The position numbers were made by a program, and so were the translations under genes. From Siccirubricoccus phaeus (GTDB taxonomy: Bacteria > Pseudomonadota > Alphaproteobacteria > Acetobacterales > Acetobacteraceae), in the NCBI RefSeq assembly GCF_008360935.1, contig NZ_SRXO01000008.1, positions 1 to 64,000 on the forward strand: a stretch of 64,000 nucleotides of DNA. Reading direction: 5' to 3'. A model generated the notes under the pieces. The model ran no database searches. It was not told the origin of the DNA and worked only from the letters and a program-made list of their open reading frames with translations. This document shows positions 1-9,059 of this stretch, piece by piece (the stretch's first letter is position 1; every line of letters starts with the position of its first letter).

Positions 1-235
1 AGATCCTCGGAGTATGGCCGCATCCTGGCTGGCCTCCATCGCCCAGCCCAGAGCTTGAATCAGATCTCAGCCCGTTTCGGAACCCCCGATTCAGAGCAAA
101 CACAGCATGCTCTAGCGGCGGCCCGACCCCGGCAGGAAGTGCGGCCGGCGACGGCCGGCCGCGGCAGGCGCGCGACCCCCGAAGCCTGGGTCCCGCCAGC
201 CGCTGCCCCACCCCCGTGGCGTCAGGGCACCGGCG
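1..235. other. Window-edge intergenic sequence
   Basis: I see no supportable gene here. The only structure is a 14-bp direct duplication (GGCGTCAGGGCACC at 218-231 and again at 232-245) that spans the stop codon of the neighbouring outer-membrane channel gene. Confidence 0.5.
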
Positions 236-1540
236 TCAGGGCACCGCTCCCATCGCCTGGTTGAGCCGCGACCGCGCCCGCCCCGCCGCCACTACCGCCC
301 GGGCATCGGCCGCCTGCGCCTCGATCTGCAATTGCCGCACGCGGAACAGGTCGAAGGCGCCGATCTCGCCGGCGCGGAAGGCGCTGAGCGAAGCGGCGAG
401 CTGCCGGTCCGCCACCGACTTCCGCTGCGCCGCCAGGCGCCGCTCCGCCTCCGCCGCGTTCAGCGCCACGCGGGCCAGGGCGATCTCGCCCTGCACCGCG
501 CGCCGCGCCTGGGCCAGGTCGGCGCTCGCCCTGGTCCGCTCCGCCTCCGCGTCCGCCCGGCGGGGGGCGTTGCGCGCCTCGGTCGGCAGCGGCACGCGCA
601 GGCGGATGCCGAAGGAATAGCCGTCCTCCGTCAGGTTCCCGCCCTGGCGGCGGGTGAAGAGGCCGACCTCGGGATTGTCGATCGGCGTCGCCGCCACCAG
701 CCTGGCCCGCGCCTCGGCGGCGGACAGCGCCGCCTCCGCCGCGACCAGGGCCGGGTGGCCCTCGGCGCTGGCCGGGGCTTCCGGGCGGATGCCGGAAAGC
801 GCCGCCGTGCTGCCGCCGGTCAGCGTCGCATAGGCGTTGCGCGCGCTTTCCTGCGCCGCCTCCGCCCGGGCCAGCTCCAGCTCGGCCGAGAGCACCTCAT
901 TGCGGCCGAGCAGGGCATCGGTCGCGGAGATGTCGCCGAGCGCGGCGCGGCGCTCGAAATCCCGGGCCACGTCGCGGGCGGTGGCCAGCCGGTCCCGCGC
1001 CACGGCAAGATCCGCCTCCGCCAGCCCCACCGCCCAATAGGCGTCGCGCAGCAGCGCCGCCACTTCCAGCCGGCGCAGCGCCAGGCGCTGGGCCTGCTCG
1101 GCCACGCCGGTCTCCACCGTGCCGGCGAGGGCGCTGCGCTGGCCGGGCAGCCAGAGCGGGGCGCCGAGTTCCACATCCCATTCCCGCGCCCGCTCCGTAC
1201 CGCGGGTATCGGCGCGGAAGCTGCCGCCGATGGCCGGGCTGCCGGCGATGGGGGACCGCACCTGGGCGTCCCGCGCCCGCACCGCATCCCGCCGGGCGGC
1301 GAGGCCGCGGGCCACGGCATCGATCTCGAGCGCCGCCTCCAGGTCCCGCGCCAGGCCGGTGGCGACGGGGGCGGGCACGGCGCGCACCGCCGGCGCCGGC
1401 GCCGGGTGCGCCGGCCCGGCGACCGGCGGCGGGTTGACCGAAGGCGGCACGCCGAGCGGCCGCGGCGAGAGCGGCGTCTGCTGGGCGAGCGCCGCGGGCG
1501 CGGCGGTGGCCAGCAGCAGGGGCAGCAGCCTCCATCGCAT
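236..1540 (-). CDS. TolC/CzcC-type outer membrane efflux channel
   Basis: This is the outer membrane channel of a tripartite RND efflux pump. The 434-residue product starts with a signal peptide (MRWRLLPLLLATAAPAALAQ), followed by a Pro-rich linker and two long Ala/Arg/Glu-rich helical repeats typical of the OEP family. It is last in the minus-strand operon adaptor, RND pump, channel. I chose the ATG at 1540 because GGAG lies 8 bp upstream. A GTG at 1549 overlaps the pump stop codon (GTGA) and would add three residues. Family assignment is firm; the substrate can only be inferred from the pump. Confidence 0.9.
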   Translation of the reverse strand: MRWRLLPLLLATAAPAALAQQTPLSPRPLGVPPSVNPPPVAGPAHPAPAPAVRAVPAPVATGLARDLEAALEIDAVARGLAARRDAVRARDAQVRSPIAGSPAIGGSFRADTRGTERAREWDVELGAPLWLPGQRSALAGTVETGVAEQAQRLALRRLEVAALLRDAYWAVGLAEADLAVARDRLATARDVARDFERRAALGDISATDALLGRNEVLSAELELARAEAAQESARNAYATLTGGSTAALSGIRPEAPASAEGHPALVAAEAALSAAEARARLVAATPIDNPEVGLFTRRQGGNLTEDGYSFGIRLRVPLPTEARNAPRRADAEAERTRASADLAQARRAVQGEIALARVALNAAEAERRLAAQRKSVADRQLAASLSAFRAGEIGAFDLFRVRQLQIEAQAADARAVVAAGRARSRLNQAMGAVP

Positions 1541-1545
1541 GCCGC

Positions 1546-4500
1546 TCACTCCGCCACCGCCGGCTGGGTGGCCGGCATCGGCTGCGCCCGGGCCGCGCGC
1601 GGCAGGGCGAAGCGGTCATAGAGGATGGGCAGCAGCACCAGAGTCAGGGTGGTCGCCGTGACCAGCCCGCCGATGACGACGACGGCGAGCGGCCGCTGGA
1701 TCTCCGCCCCCGGCCCCTCGGCGAAGAGGAAGGGCACCAGGCCGAAGGCGGCGATGGTCGCGGTCAGGATCACCGGCGTCATCCGCCGCCTGGCGCCTTC
1801 CAGCACTGCCTGGCGCAGGGCGAGCCCTTCCTCCGCGATCAGCCGGTTGATGGTGGAGACCAGCACCACGCCGTTCAGCACGGCAATGCCGATCAGCGCA
1901 ATGAAGCCGACGGAGGCGGGCACCGAGAGGAACTCCCCGGACAGGTAGAGGGCGATGACGCCGCCGATGGCGGCGAAGGGCACGTTGCAGAAGACCAGCG
2001 CCGCCTGCCGTGCGGAGTTGAAGGTGAAGTAGAGCAGCAGGAAGATCAGCGCCAGGGCGATCGGCACCACCACGGCCAGCCGGGCGGAGGCGCGCTGCTG
2101 GTTCTCGAATTGCCCGCCCCATTCCAGCCGGTAGCCATCCGGCAGCCGCACCCGCTGGGCGACGGCCGCCTGCGCCTCCGCGACGAAGCCCACCAGGTCG
2201 CGGCCGCGAACGTTGGCGAGCACCGTGGCATAGCGCTGGGTGCCCTCGCGGATCACCTGGATCGGCCCCTCCTCCTCCGAGATGTGTGCGACCTGGGAAA
2301 GCGCGACGGTGCGGCCGCCCGGCAAGGGGAGGATGACGCGGGCCAGGTCGGCGGCGGAGCGGCGCAGGCTGCCCTCGCCGCGCAGCATCAGCGGAATGCG
2401 GCGTTCCTGTTCCAGCACGATGCCCATTTCCCGGCCATCCACCCAGACGCGCAGCGCCTGCTGCACGTCCCGCACATTCAGCCCGAGGCGGCCGGCGGCG
2501 AAGCGGTCGATCTCCACCTTCAGGTACTTCATGCCTTCGTTGCGCAGGGCGAAGACGTCGGCGCTGCCGCGGATGCCGCGGATCGCCGCCTCCACCTCCC
2601 GCGCGATGCGGTTCAGCTCCGGGATGGCGAAGCCGAACACCTTCACCACCACGTCGCCGCGGGCGCCGATGATCATCTCCTGCACCCGCATGTCGATCGG
2701 CTGGTTGATGGCGTAGGAGACGCCGGGGATGCGGTCCAGCACCTTGCGGATCTCGTCCACCACGTAGTCGGGGTCCTTCGGGTCGCGCCAGTCGGCGCGC
2801 GGGGCGATGGTGAGGAAGAGGTCGGTGTCGTTCAGCCCGACCGGATCGATGCCGAGCTCATCGGCGCCAGCGCGGCCCATCACCCCGCGCACCTCCGGGA
2901 TCTCCGCCAGAAGCTGCTGCTGGATCAGCAGGTCGGTGGAGGCCGCGGCTTCCACGCTGACGGTCGGGTGCTTGCGGAGGGTGATGACCGGCGTCCCTTC
3001 ATCCATCACCGGCATGAAGGTGGAGCCGATGCGGGTGAAGAGCATGCCGGCGACGACGAGCCCGATGGCGGCGATGCCCGCCACCTTCAGCGGGTTGCGC
3101 ATCGCCCAGCCGAGGAAGGGGTCGTAGACCCGGTGCATCGCCCGCACCAGCCAGGGGTCCCGCGCATGGCCGCCGGCCTTCAGCATGGTGGCCGCCAGTG
3201 CCGGCACGATCGTCAGGGAGAGCAGCAGCGCGGCGCAGAGGGCGAAGGCGATGGTCAGCGCCACCGGGGCGAAGAGCCGCCCTTCCAGCCCCTGCAGGGA
3301 AAGCAGCGGCAGGAAGACGGTGATGATGATGACGACGCCGGAGACCAGCGGCACCGCCACTTCCCGCACCGCCTGGCCGGTCACGCGCATCCGCGCCCGG
3401 TAGTCGTGCCGCCCCTCCATCTCGGCGAGGCGGTGCGCCGTGTTCTCCACCACCACCACGGCGCAGTCCACCAGCAGGCCGATGGCGATGGCGAGGCCGC
3501 CGAGCGACATGATGTTGGCCGAGATGCCGGTGGCCCGCATGACGCCGAAGGTGGTGAGCACGGCGAGCGGCAGGACGAGCGCCACCACCACCGCGGCGCG
3601 GATATTGCCGAGGAAGAGGATGAGCAGGATGGCGACCAGGCCGATGGCTTCCAGCAGCACGCGCTGCACCGTCCAGACCGCGGCCTCGATCAGCTCGTTC
3701 CGATCGTAGAAGATCTCGATCGAGACGCCTTCCGGCAGGGTCTGCTGGATCTCCGCCAGCTTGGCCTTGGCGCCGCTGACTACGGTCTTCGCATTGGCGC
3801 CGCGCAGGCCGAGCACGATGCCCCAGACCGCCTCGCCCTCGCCGTTCCGCGTCACCACGCCGTTGCGCGCCAGGGCGCCGATCCGCACATCGGCCACGTC
3901 GGAGACGCGGACGATGCCGGTGGGGTGGGCGGCGACGACGATGCTGCGGATATCGTCGATGCCGCGGATGCGGCCCTCGGCGCGCACCAGCAGCGCCTCC
4001 TCCCCGTCCCGCACCCGGCCGGCGCCGTCATTGCGGTTGTTCTCGCCGAGCGCCCCAGCGAGCATGTCCGTGGTGATGCCGCGCGCCGCCATGGCCGCCG
4101 GGTCCGGCGCCACCTCATAGGTGCGGACGAAGCCGCCGAGGGTGTTCACATCGGCGATGCCGGGCAGGCCGCGGAGCTGCGGCCGGATCACCCAGTCGAG
4201 GATGGTGCGGCGCTGCATGGGCGAGATCGCGCCGCCCTCGATGGTGAACATCAGCATTTCGCCGAGCGGGGTGACGACCGGGGCGAGGCCGCCCGAGACG
4301 CCGTCCGGGAATTGCTCCTCCAGATCGTCCAGCCTTTGGTCCACCTGGGTGCGCGCCCAGTAGATATCCGTCCCCGGGGCGAATTCGAAGGTCATCAGCG
4401 CCACGGCGTAGCGGGTGATGGAGCGGATGTTGACGAGGTTGGGGATGCCCTTCATCGCCAGCTCGACCGGGTTGGTCACCTGCGCCTCCAGCTCCTCCGG

Positions 4501-4671
4501 CGGCAGGCCGGGCGCCTGCATGGCGACCAGCACCTGGGTCGGCGAGACATCCGGGAAGGCATCGATCGGCAGCTTGCGATAGGCGTCGACGCCCCAGGCG
4601 ATGAGGCCGAGGGTCGCGAGCACGGCCAGCAGGCGCTGCCGCAGCGCCAGGTCGACAATCCGTCCGAGCAT
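1546..4671 (-). CDS. CzcA/CusA-type heavy-metal efflux RND transporter
   Basis: Inner-membrane proton/substrate antiporter of the HME-RND family, 1041 residues, the usual length. The N-terminus has TM1 followed by the family signature DAFPDVSPTQVLV. TM4 reads AIGLLVDCAVVVVEN. It keeps the Asp and Glu of the proton relay but has Ala where CzcA-type Zn/Co/Cd pumps carry the first Asp of the DX5D motif, so classic CzcA specificity should not be assumed; CusA-like pumps also have Ala there. The gene lies 6 bp after the adaptor and ends at the start of the channel gene, so the three are probably cotranscribed. The transported metal is unknown. Confidence 0.93.
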   Translation of the reverse strand: MLGRIVDLALRQRLLAVLATLGLIAWGVDAYRKLPIDAFPDVSPTQVLVAMQAPGLPPEELEAQVTNPVELAMKGIPNLVNIRSITRYAVALMTFEFAPGTDIYWARTQVDQRLDDLEEQFPDGVSGGLAPVVTPLGEMLMFTIEGGAISPMQRRTILDWVIRPQLRGLPGIADVNTLGGFVRTYEVAPDPAAMAARGITTDMLAGALGENNRNDGAGRVRDGEEALLVRAEGRIRGIDDIRSIVVAAHPTGIVRVSDVADVRIGALARNGVVTRNGEGEAVWGIVLGLRGANAKTVVSGAKAKLAEIQQTLPEGVSIEIFYDRNELIEAAVWTVQRVLLEAIGLVAILLILFLGNIRAAVVVALVLPLAVLTTFGVMRATGISANIMSLGGLAIAIGLLVDCAVVVVENTAHRLAEMEGRHDYRARMRVTGQAVREVAVPLVSGVVIIITVFLPLLSLQGLEGRLFAPVALTIAFALCAALLLSLTIVPALAATMLKAGGHARDPWLVRAMHRVYDPFLGWAMRNPLKVAGIAAIGLVVAGMLFTRIGSTFMPVMDEGTPVITLRKHPTVSVEAAASTDLLIQQQLLAEIPEVRGVMGRAGADELGIDPVGLNDTDLFLTIAPRADWRDPKDPDYVVDEIRKVLDRIPGVSYAINQPIDMRVQEMIIGARGDVVVKVFGFAIPELNRIAREVEAAIRGIRGSADVFALRNEGMKYLKVEIDRFAAGRLGLNVRDVQQALRVWVDGREMGIVLEQERRIPLMLRGEGSLRRSAADLARVILPLPGGRTVALSQVAHISEEEGPIQVIREGTQRYATVLANVRGRDLVGFVAEAQAAVAQRVRLPDGYRLEWGGQFENQQRASARLAVVVPIALALIFLLLYFTFNSARQAALVFCNVPFAAIGGVIALYLSGEFLSVPASVGFIALIGIAVLNGVVLVSTINRLIAEEGLALRQAVLEGARRRMTPVILTATIAAFGLVPFLFAEGPGAEIQRPLAVVVIGGLVTATTLTLVLLPILYDRFALPRAARAQPMPATQPAVAE

Positions 4672-4677
4672 GCGGGT

Positions 4678-5817
4678 TCAGCCCCCGTAGATGTTGCTGA
4701 GTTCGGCCAGGAGGGCGAGGATGCCGCGCGACGCCACCAGATCCTCCGGCGCCAGATGGGCGCGGATGGAAACGGCATTGCCGCTTTCCGCCACCACCGT
4801 CACCGGCTTGGCACGGAACCCTTCCGGGCTGCGGACGAAGACCCAGGAGCGGCCGCCATGCCGCACCACGGAGCCGGCGGGCAGGCGCCATTGCGGCGTG
4901 CCGTTCGGCCGCAGCGCGACAGTCGCCGTCACCACCTGGCCGGGGCGCAGCGCCTCGGCGCCGTCCTCCACCTCCACCACCGCGGCGATGCTCTGCGTCA
5001 CCGCATCCACGCTGCGGCCGAGCCGGATCACCTCCCCCTGCGCCTCGGTGCCGGGCACGCCGACGCGGGTGCCGGTTTCCACCGCCACGGCCTGGGAGAG
5101 CGGCACCTGCAGCGTGACCCAGAGCGGCTTGAGCTGGGCGATGCTGAAGAGCGGCGTCGCCGGCGCCACCCGCTCCCCGGCCGAGACGCTGGTCTCCAGC
5201 ACCACGCCCTCGACCGGGGCGGTGATGGTGAGCGCGGGGACCATGCGGCGCTGCGCCTTCAGCTCCGCGATCGCCGCCTCCGACATGCCGACCAGGACGA
5301 GGAATTGCTCGCGCTCCTGCAGGGTGGTGCGGGCGAATTCGTGGTCGGCGCGCGTCGTGATCAGCCGGCGCTCGGCGATGATGCGCTCGCGGAAGAGCTG
5401 CTCGTCCCGCCGCAGCCGCTCGGCGGCGAGCTGCTCGGCCGAGAGCGCCTGGAGGTAGAGGCGCTGCGCCTCCAGCAGCTCCGTGCTGCGCAGCCGGGCG
5501 ATGGCCTGGCCTTCCTGCACCGGCTCGTTCGGCGCCACCAGCACGGCTTCCAGCAGCCCGGCCGCCGGGGCGGCAACGACGCGAAGCTGGCGCGGCGGCA
5601 CGCTGACCGTGCCTGGCAGGCTGGTCTGGGTGGTGCCGGCCTCCGCCTGGGCGCGCACCACATCGATGCCGGCGGCGCGCTGCTGCCGTTCATCGAGGCG
5701 GATGACGATCTCTGCCTGTGCCGGTTCGCCCCGGGCCGGCAGGGCCGTCGCGGCAAGGAATGCCAGGAGGCAGATGAGGGCGCGCGCGGGATGCTGCGCG
5801 CCGTTCAGGCTGGGCAA
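4678..5817 (-). CDS. RND efflux periplasmic adaptor (CzcB-like, HlyD family)
   Basis: Membrane-fusion protein joining the RND pump to the outer membrane channel, and first gene of the efflux operon. I place the start at the TTG at 5817, because GGAGCCGAGGAGG lies 8 bp upstream and the product then begins with a clean signal peptide (MPSLNGAQHPARALICLL, cleaved near ALPARG). The mature part shows the barrel-sandwich/lipoyl motif, a helical hairpin rich in Glu/Arg/Leu, and a beta-barrel domain, giving 379 residues. There is no His-rich metal-binding N-terminus of the kind some CzcB proteins have. Reading could extend upstream to a TTG at 5868, but without comparable ribosome-binding evidence. 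Confidence 0.88.
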   Translation of the reverse strand: MPSLNGAQHPARALICLLAFLAATALPARGEPAQAEIVIRLDERQQRAAGIDVVRAQAEAGTTQTSLPGTVSVPPRQLRVVAAPAAGLLEAVLVAPNEPVQEGQAIARLRSTELLEAQRLYLQALSAEQLAAERLRRDEQLFRERIIAERRLITTRADHEFARTTLQEREQFLVLVGMSEAAIAELKAQRRMVPALTITAPVEGVVLETSVSAGERVAPATPLFSIAQLKPLWVTLQVPLSQAVAVETGTRVGVPGTEAQGEVIRLGRSVDAVTQSIAAVVEVEDGAEALRPGQVVTATVALRPNGTPQWRLPAGSVVRHGGRSWVFVRSPEGFRAKPVTVVAESGNAVSIRAHLAPEDLVASRGILALLAELSNIYGG

Positions 5818-6070
5818 GGTGAGGGCCTCCTCGGCTCCGTTGGAGGCGCATGGCTCAGCGCCCGGCAATTGGCTTCAGGATGGCCCCGGGGCATCGTCCT
5901 GCCCGGGCATCGTCCTGAAGGGGTGGCTCAACAGGTTCCGCGTGCGAAGGAACGCGCCCCTTCGCGGGGTCTGCAGCGCCGGCCAGCGCTCAAGATGGAC
6001 GTTTCGTAAGGTATTTCAACCCCCCCGAGTTTGCCTTAGGGGATCGGCGGGAAGCGATGGAGTGTCGCGC
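5818..6070. other. Upstream region of the efflux operon
   Basis: Noncoding as far as I can tell. It should carry the minus-strand promoter of the efflux operon, but no convincing -35/-10 pair stands out. A short direct repeat (GGGCATCGTCCTG, twice) lies at about 5891-5920. No metal-regulator gene is adjacent. Confidence 0.3.
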
Positions 6071-6268
6071 ATGATCGTCCTCGTCACCGGGGCCGGTGCC
6101 GGAGTCGGGCACAGCATCGCCCGCCGCTTCGCGGCGGACGGGGCCAGGGCCATCGCCGCCGGCATGCGGCGGGGGCGGCGGTGGCGGCACCCGTCGCGGA
6201 ATGCGAATGGGCAGCAGGTAATGCCGGTGGCGCGGAGCGACGGCCCGCACCGCGTGCATCATGGCTGA
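6071..6268 (+). pseudogene. Truncated short-chain dehydrogenase (SDR) fragment
   Basis: The first 31 codons encode an SDR N-terminus (MIVLVTGAGAGVGHSIARRF, with the TGxxxGxG cofactor motif and a second strand ending IAAG), resembling YdfG-type 3-hydroxy acid dehydrogenases. After that the frame turns into low-complexity Arg/Gly sequence and stops. A normal SDR is about 250 residues, so only the first beta-alpha-beta start survives. The remnant runs into the start of the P450 gene in another frame. It probably marks a deletion junction. Confidence 0.6.
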
Positions 6269-7688
6269 AAGGGCCGGGACAGGCGAGGTCGCCGCCACAT
6301 CCTTCCCCCGCTCCACAGGGGAGGGGGGGCCCTTCACCCCGCCCTTCCCGGACCGGCCCACCGCCCGCCTGCCCCTGCCGGCGCTGCTGCGGCGGCTGCG
6401 GCGGAACATGCTGGAAGTGTGGCATGAGCGGCAATTCGCCGAGCCCCTCATCGCCACCGCCCTGCTCGGCCGCCGCATCCTGATCTGCAACAGCCCGGAG
6501 ACGGTGCAGGACGCCTTCATCCGCCAGGCCGAGGCCTTCGAGCGCAAATCCCCGCAGCAGCGCCACGCGCTGGAGCCGCTGGTGGGCGACGGGCTCATCA
6601 TCTCGGACGGGCTGGTCTGGAAGGATCGCCGCCGTGTCGTCGCGCCGGTGACCCATGCCTCCCGCATTGCCGACCTCGCCCCGGTGATGACGGAGGCGGT
6701 GGCGGAACGCGCCGGCGCCTGGGGCGCGCGGGACCCGGCCCGGCCGATCGACATGCTGGCGGAGATGGGCGCGCTCGCCGCCGAGGTGATCTGCCGCAGC
6801 GTCTTCGGCCGGGCGCTGGGGGAGGCGGCGGCAGGCCAGGTGGTCGCCGCCTTCGCCGCCTATCAGCGCAAGGTCAGCGCCGGCGGGCTGCTGGAGCTGG
6901 TGGGGGCGCCGCCCTGGCTGCGCCGGGTGCGGGGCTGGCGGCTGCGGCCGGAGGTCTCGCGCATCCATGCTGTGCTGGACGGCATGATCGAGGCGGCGCT
7001 CTCCGCCCCCGCGGGCGAGCCGAGCCTGATCCGCGCCATGGCCGAAGCGACCCTGGCGGGCAGCGGCCTTCCCATGTCCCGCACCGCCTTCCGCAACGAG
7101 GCGGCGACGCTGTTCCTGGCCGGGCACGAGACCACCGCCTCCACCATGGCCTGGTGCTGGTACCTGCTGAGCCAGGACCGGCGCAGCGCCGCCCGCCTGC
7201 GGGAGGAGGCCCGCGCTGCGCTGGGCGGCCGCCCCGCCGGCTTCGCCGACCTGCCGAAGCTGCCCTTCGCCCGGGCGGTGGTGGAGGAGACGCTGCGCCT
7301 CTACCCGCCCATCCCCGTCCTGGCGCGGGAGGCGCAGCGGGAGGTGAGGGTGGCCGGCGAGACGCTGCCCAAGGGCGGGCTGGCGATGGTGGTGCCCTGG
7401 CTGCTGCACCGGCACCGGGCCTATTGGGACCGGCCGGATGCCTTCCTGCCCGAGCGCTTCCTGCCCGGCGCCCCGCCGCGGCCGCGGCACGCCTATGTGC
7501 CCTTCAGCCTCGGCCCCCGGGTCTGCACCGGGGCGCATTTCGCCCTGGCCGAGGCGGCGATCGTGCTGGCGACGCTGGGCCAGCGCTTTGCCCCGCGCCT
7601 GGCGCCGGGGGCGAAGGTGTTCCCCGTGGCGCGGCTCACCCTGCGGCCGGGCGAGACCCTGCCGATGCTGCTGGACCGCGCCGGATGA
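6261..7688 (+). CDS. Cytochrome P450
   Basis: Heme-thiolate monooxygenase of up to 475 residues. The I-helix oxygen-binding motif FLAGHETTAST, the K-helix ExxR (ETLRLYPP), the PERF meander (DAFLPERFLPG) and the heme loop FSLGPRVCTG with Cys about 422 are all present. The sequence resembles soluble bacterial class I fatty-acid/CYP4-like P450s more than camphor-type enzymes. The start at 6261 has no clear ribosome-binding site, and the first 30 residues may not be translated; homology-like sequence begins near PPFPDRP. The stop overlaps the acyltransferase start (ATGA), so the two are translationally coupled. No ferredoxin or reductase partner is adjacent. Substrate unknown; the coupling suggests a lipid. 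Confidence 0.92.
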   Translation: MAERAGTGEVAATSFPRSTGEGGPFTPPFPDRPTARLPLPALLRRLRRNMLEVWHERQFAEPLIATALLGRRILICNSPETVQDAFIRQAEAFERKSPQQRHALEPLVGDGLIISDGLVWKDRRRVVAPVTHASRIADLAPVMTEAVAERAGAWGARDPARPIDMLAEMGALAAEVICRSVFGRALGEAAAGQVVAAFAAYQRKVSAGGLLELVGAPPWLRRVRGWRLRPEVSRIHAVLDGMIEAALSAPAGEPSLIRAMAEATLAGSGLPMSRTAFRNEAATLFLAGHETTASTMAWCWYLLSQDRRSAARLREEARAALGGRPAGFADLPKLPFARAVVEETLRLYPPIPVLAREAQREVRVAGETLPKGGLAMVVPWLLHRHRAYWDRPDAFLPERFLPGAPPRPRHAYVPFSLGPRVCTGAHFALAEAAIVLATLGQRFAPRLAPGAKVFPVARLTLRPGETLPMLLDRAG

Positions 7689-8533
7689 GGGCGCTGCTCG
7701 CCGCCGGGCTGGAGCGGATGCTGTACCACCCGCTGAAATTGCTGCCGAGCCCGGTGGTGACGCGGATCGGCGCCGGGCTGGCGCGGGGGGTGGTGCCGCG
7801 CCTCTACCCGCATCTGCAGGAAAGGGCCGTCGCCACCTTCCGCGCCCTGCGCCCGGATCTGGACCCCGAGGCGGCGGCGGCCGAGAGCTGGGGCAACATC
7901 GCCGCCAGCTTCGCCGAGATGTCCCGCATCCTCCGCTTCTGGGAGGAAGGGCGGGTGGAGGTGGCGGGGGAGGCGCATCTGCGCGCGGCGCGCGCCGCCG
8001 GGCCGCTGCTGCTGGCCGGGCTGCATCTCGGCAATCCGGAGGTGCTGGGGCTGACGCTGGCGAAGCTCGGCCTGCGGCCGGTGGGGGTGGCCACCCGCCA
8101 GCCCAGCGACTTCCGCGAGCGCGTCATCACCGATATCCGCCTGCGCGGCGGCGGGCGGATGATCCGCGCCGATCGTGGCGCCGGGCGGCCGGCGATCCGG
8201 GTGCTGGAGGCGCGGGAGGAGACGCTGCTCTTCTGGATGGACGACTACATCCGCGGTGTGGTGCGCGGCCCCTCCCTGGGCCGCGGCCCGCGCACCGAGG
8301 GCAATATTCCCTATGCCGTGCGGCTGGCGAGGCTGACCGGCTGCGCCATCGTGCCGGGCTTCGTGGAACGCCTGCCGGGCACGCGCTTCCGCACCCATTT
8401 CCTGCCGCCCGTCGCCCTGCCGCCGGGCGGGGACCTGGCCGCCGGCTCGGCGGCGCTGGACGCGGTGGTGGACCAGGTGGTGCGGGCACGGCTGACGCAA
8501 TGGTTTTTCACCATTTCCTGGCGGCCGGCCTAG
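7685..8533 (+). CDS. LpxL/HtrB-type lysophospholipid acyltransferase
   Basis: Predicted membrane-associated acyltransferase, 282 residues, of the lauroyl/myristoyl acyltransferase family. The N-terminus (LLPSPVVTRIGAGLA) matches the family opening. The block GPLLLAGLHLGNPEVLG has HLGN where most LpxL enzymes have H(x4)D/E, so the usual HxxxxD is altered to HLGNPE, with Glu in the acidic position. The start codon overlaps the P450 stop by 4 bp. The TAG stop codon is contributed by the first bases of a dispersed repeat. It could acylate lipid A or another lipid made with the P450. Confidence 0.8.
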   Translation: MRALLAAGLERMLYHPLKLLPSPVVTRIGAGLARGVVPRLYPHLQERAVATFRALRPDLDPEAAAAESWGNIAASFAEMSRILRFWEEGRVEVAGEAHLRAARAAGPLLLAGLHLGNPEVLGLTLAKLGLRPVGVATRQPSDFRERVITDIRLRGGGRMIRADRGAGRPAIRVLEAREETLLFWMDDYIRGVVRGPSLGRGPRTEGNIPYAVRLARLTGCAIVPGFVERLPGTRFRTHFLPPVALPPGGDLAAGSAALDAVVDQVVRARLTQWFFTISWRPA

Positions 8534-8636
8534 AGCATTTTCAAGTCCGGCAGAATCGCCGGACGACTCGGAAAATGCGACCGAACAGGGGGCTAGAGCG
8601 GGTTCGCCGAGCGCAGGCGAGGTGAAATCGCTCTAG
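8530..8636 (+). repeat. CTAG palindromic repeat, module A, copy 1
   Basis: About 107 bp bounded by CTAGAGC and GCTCTAG, made of two palindromes. The left one pairs GCATTTTC..GTCCGGC with GCCGGAC..GAAAATGC; the right one pairs AGCGGGTTCGCC with GGTGAAATCGCT. A second copy lies in inverted orientation at 26728-26828. The element starts inside the acyltransferase stop codon. Confidence 0.8.
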
Positions 8637-8751
8637 TGTTCTGCCCGCGAAACTCGCGGGATTTTCAGCGAACGCAGCGGACCAGCAGGCCACTGAAAAC
8701 AAAAGCTGGTGTTCCGACCGAAGTCCGCAGGACTTCGGTCGGAACACCAGG
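8637..8751 (+). repeat. Palindromic repeat, module B, copy 1
   Basis: About 115 bp directly following module A. It opens with GTTCTGCCCGCGAAACTCGC and ends in a perfect 21-bp inverted repeat with a 3-nt loop (8706-8726 and 8730-8750, loop GCA). A diverged copy is at 26830-26952, on the other side of module A relative to this arrangement. Confidence 0.75.
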
Positions 8752-9058
8752 AAAGGGCCGTTGGCAGCCACCAGGCCCCGGCTGGAGTATCACAAGGGTT
8801 GAACCGGCCGACCCGGGAGCCTGTCGCGCAAGGGTCCCGGCAGGGGACCGGCGAGGGATTTTGCGGGCCAGGAGCGTGGCGCTGCCGCGACGGCGCCAGC
8901 CGATGCCGGTGGTATCGGGAACTCCGGCAACTTCGCGGAATTCATGCGAACAGCATGCTGGCGCATGACGCCCAGGGTGGAAAACTCCCGCCGCGACGCG
9001 CGCAGACCCTTTTGCGGCAGGCTTTCAGGGTGGGGGCCGGGGGAAGCCGTTCCGCCGA
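8752..9058. other. Gene-free stretch
   Basis: I see no gene, RNA or clear repeat in this stretch between the repeat pair and the terminator at 9060. Confidence 0.4.
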
Positions 9059-9059
9059 C

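Noticed and set aside
55-264. Open frame of 69 codons at the window start
   Set aside because: Low-complexity composition, overlap with the efflux channel gene and no recognisable motif.
332-6009. Long plus-strand open frames opposite the efflux operon
   Set aside because: They are rich in His, Asp, Gly and Arg, with no domains. They mirror the minus-strand RND genes, a common artefact of very GC-rich coding sequence.
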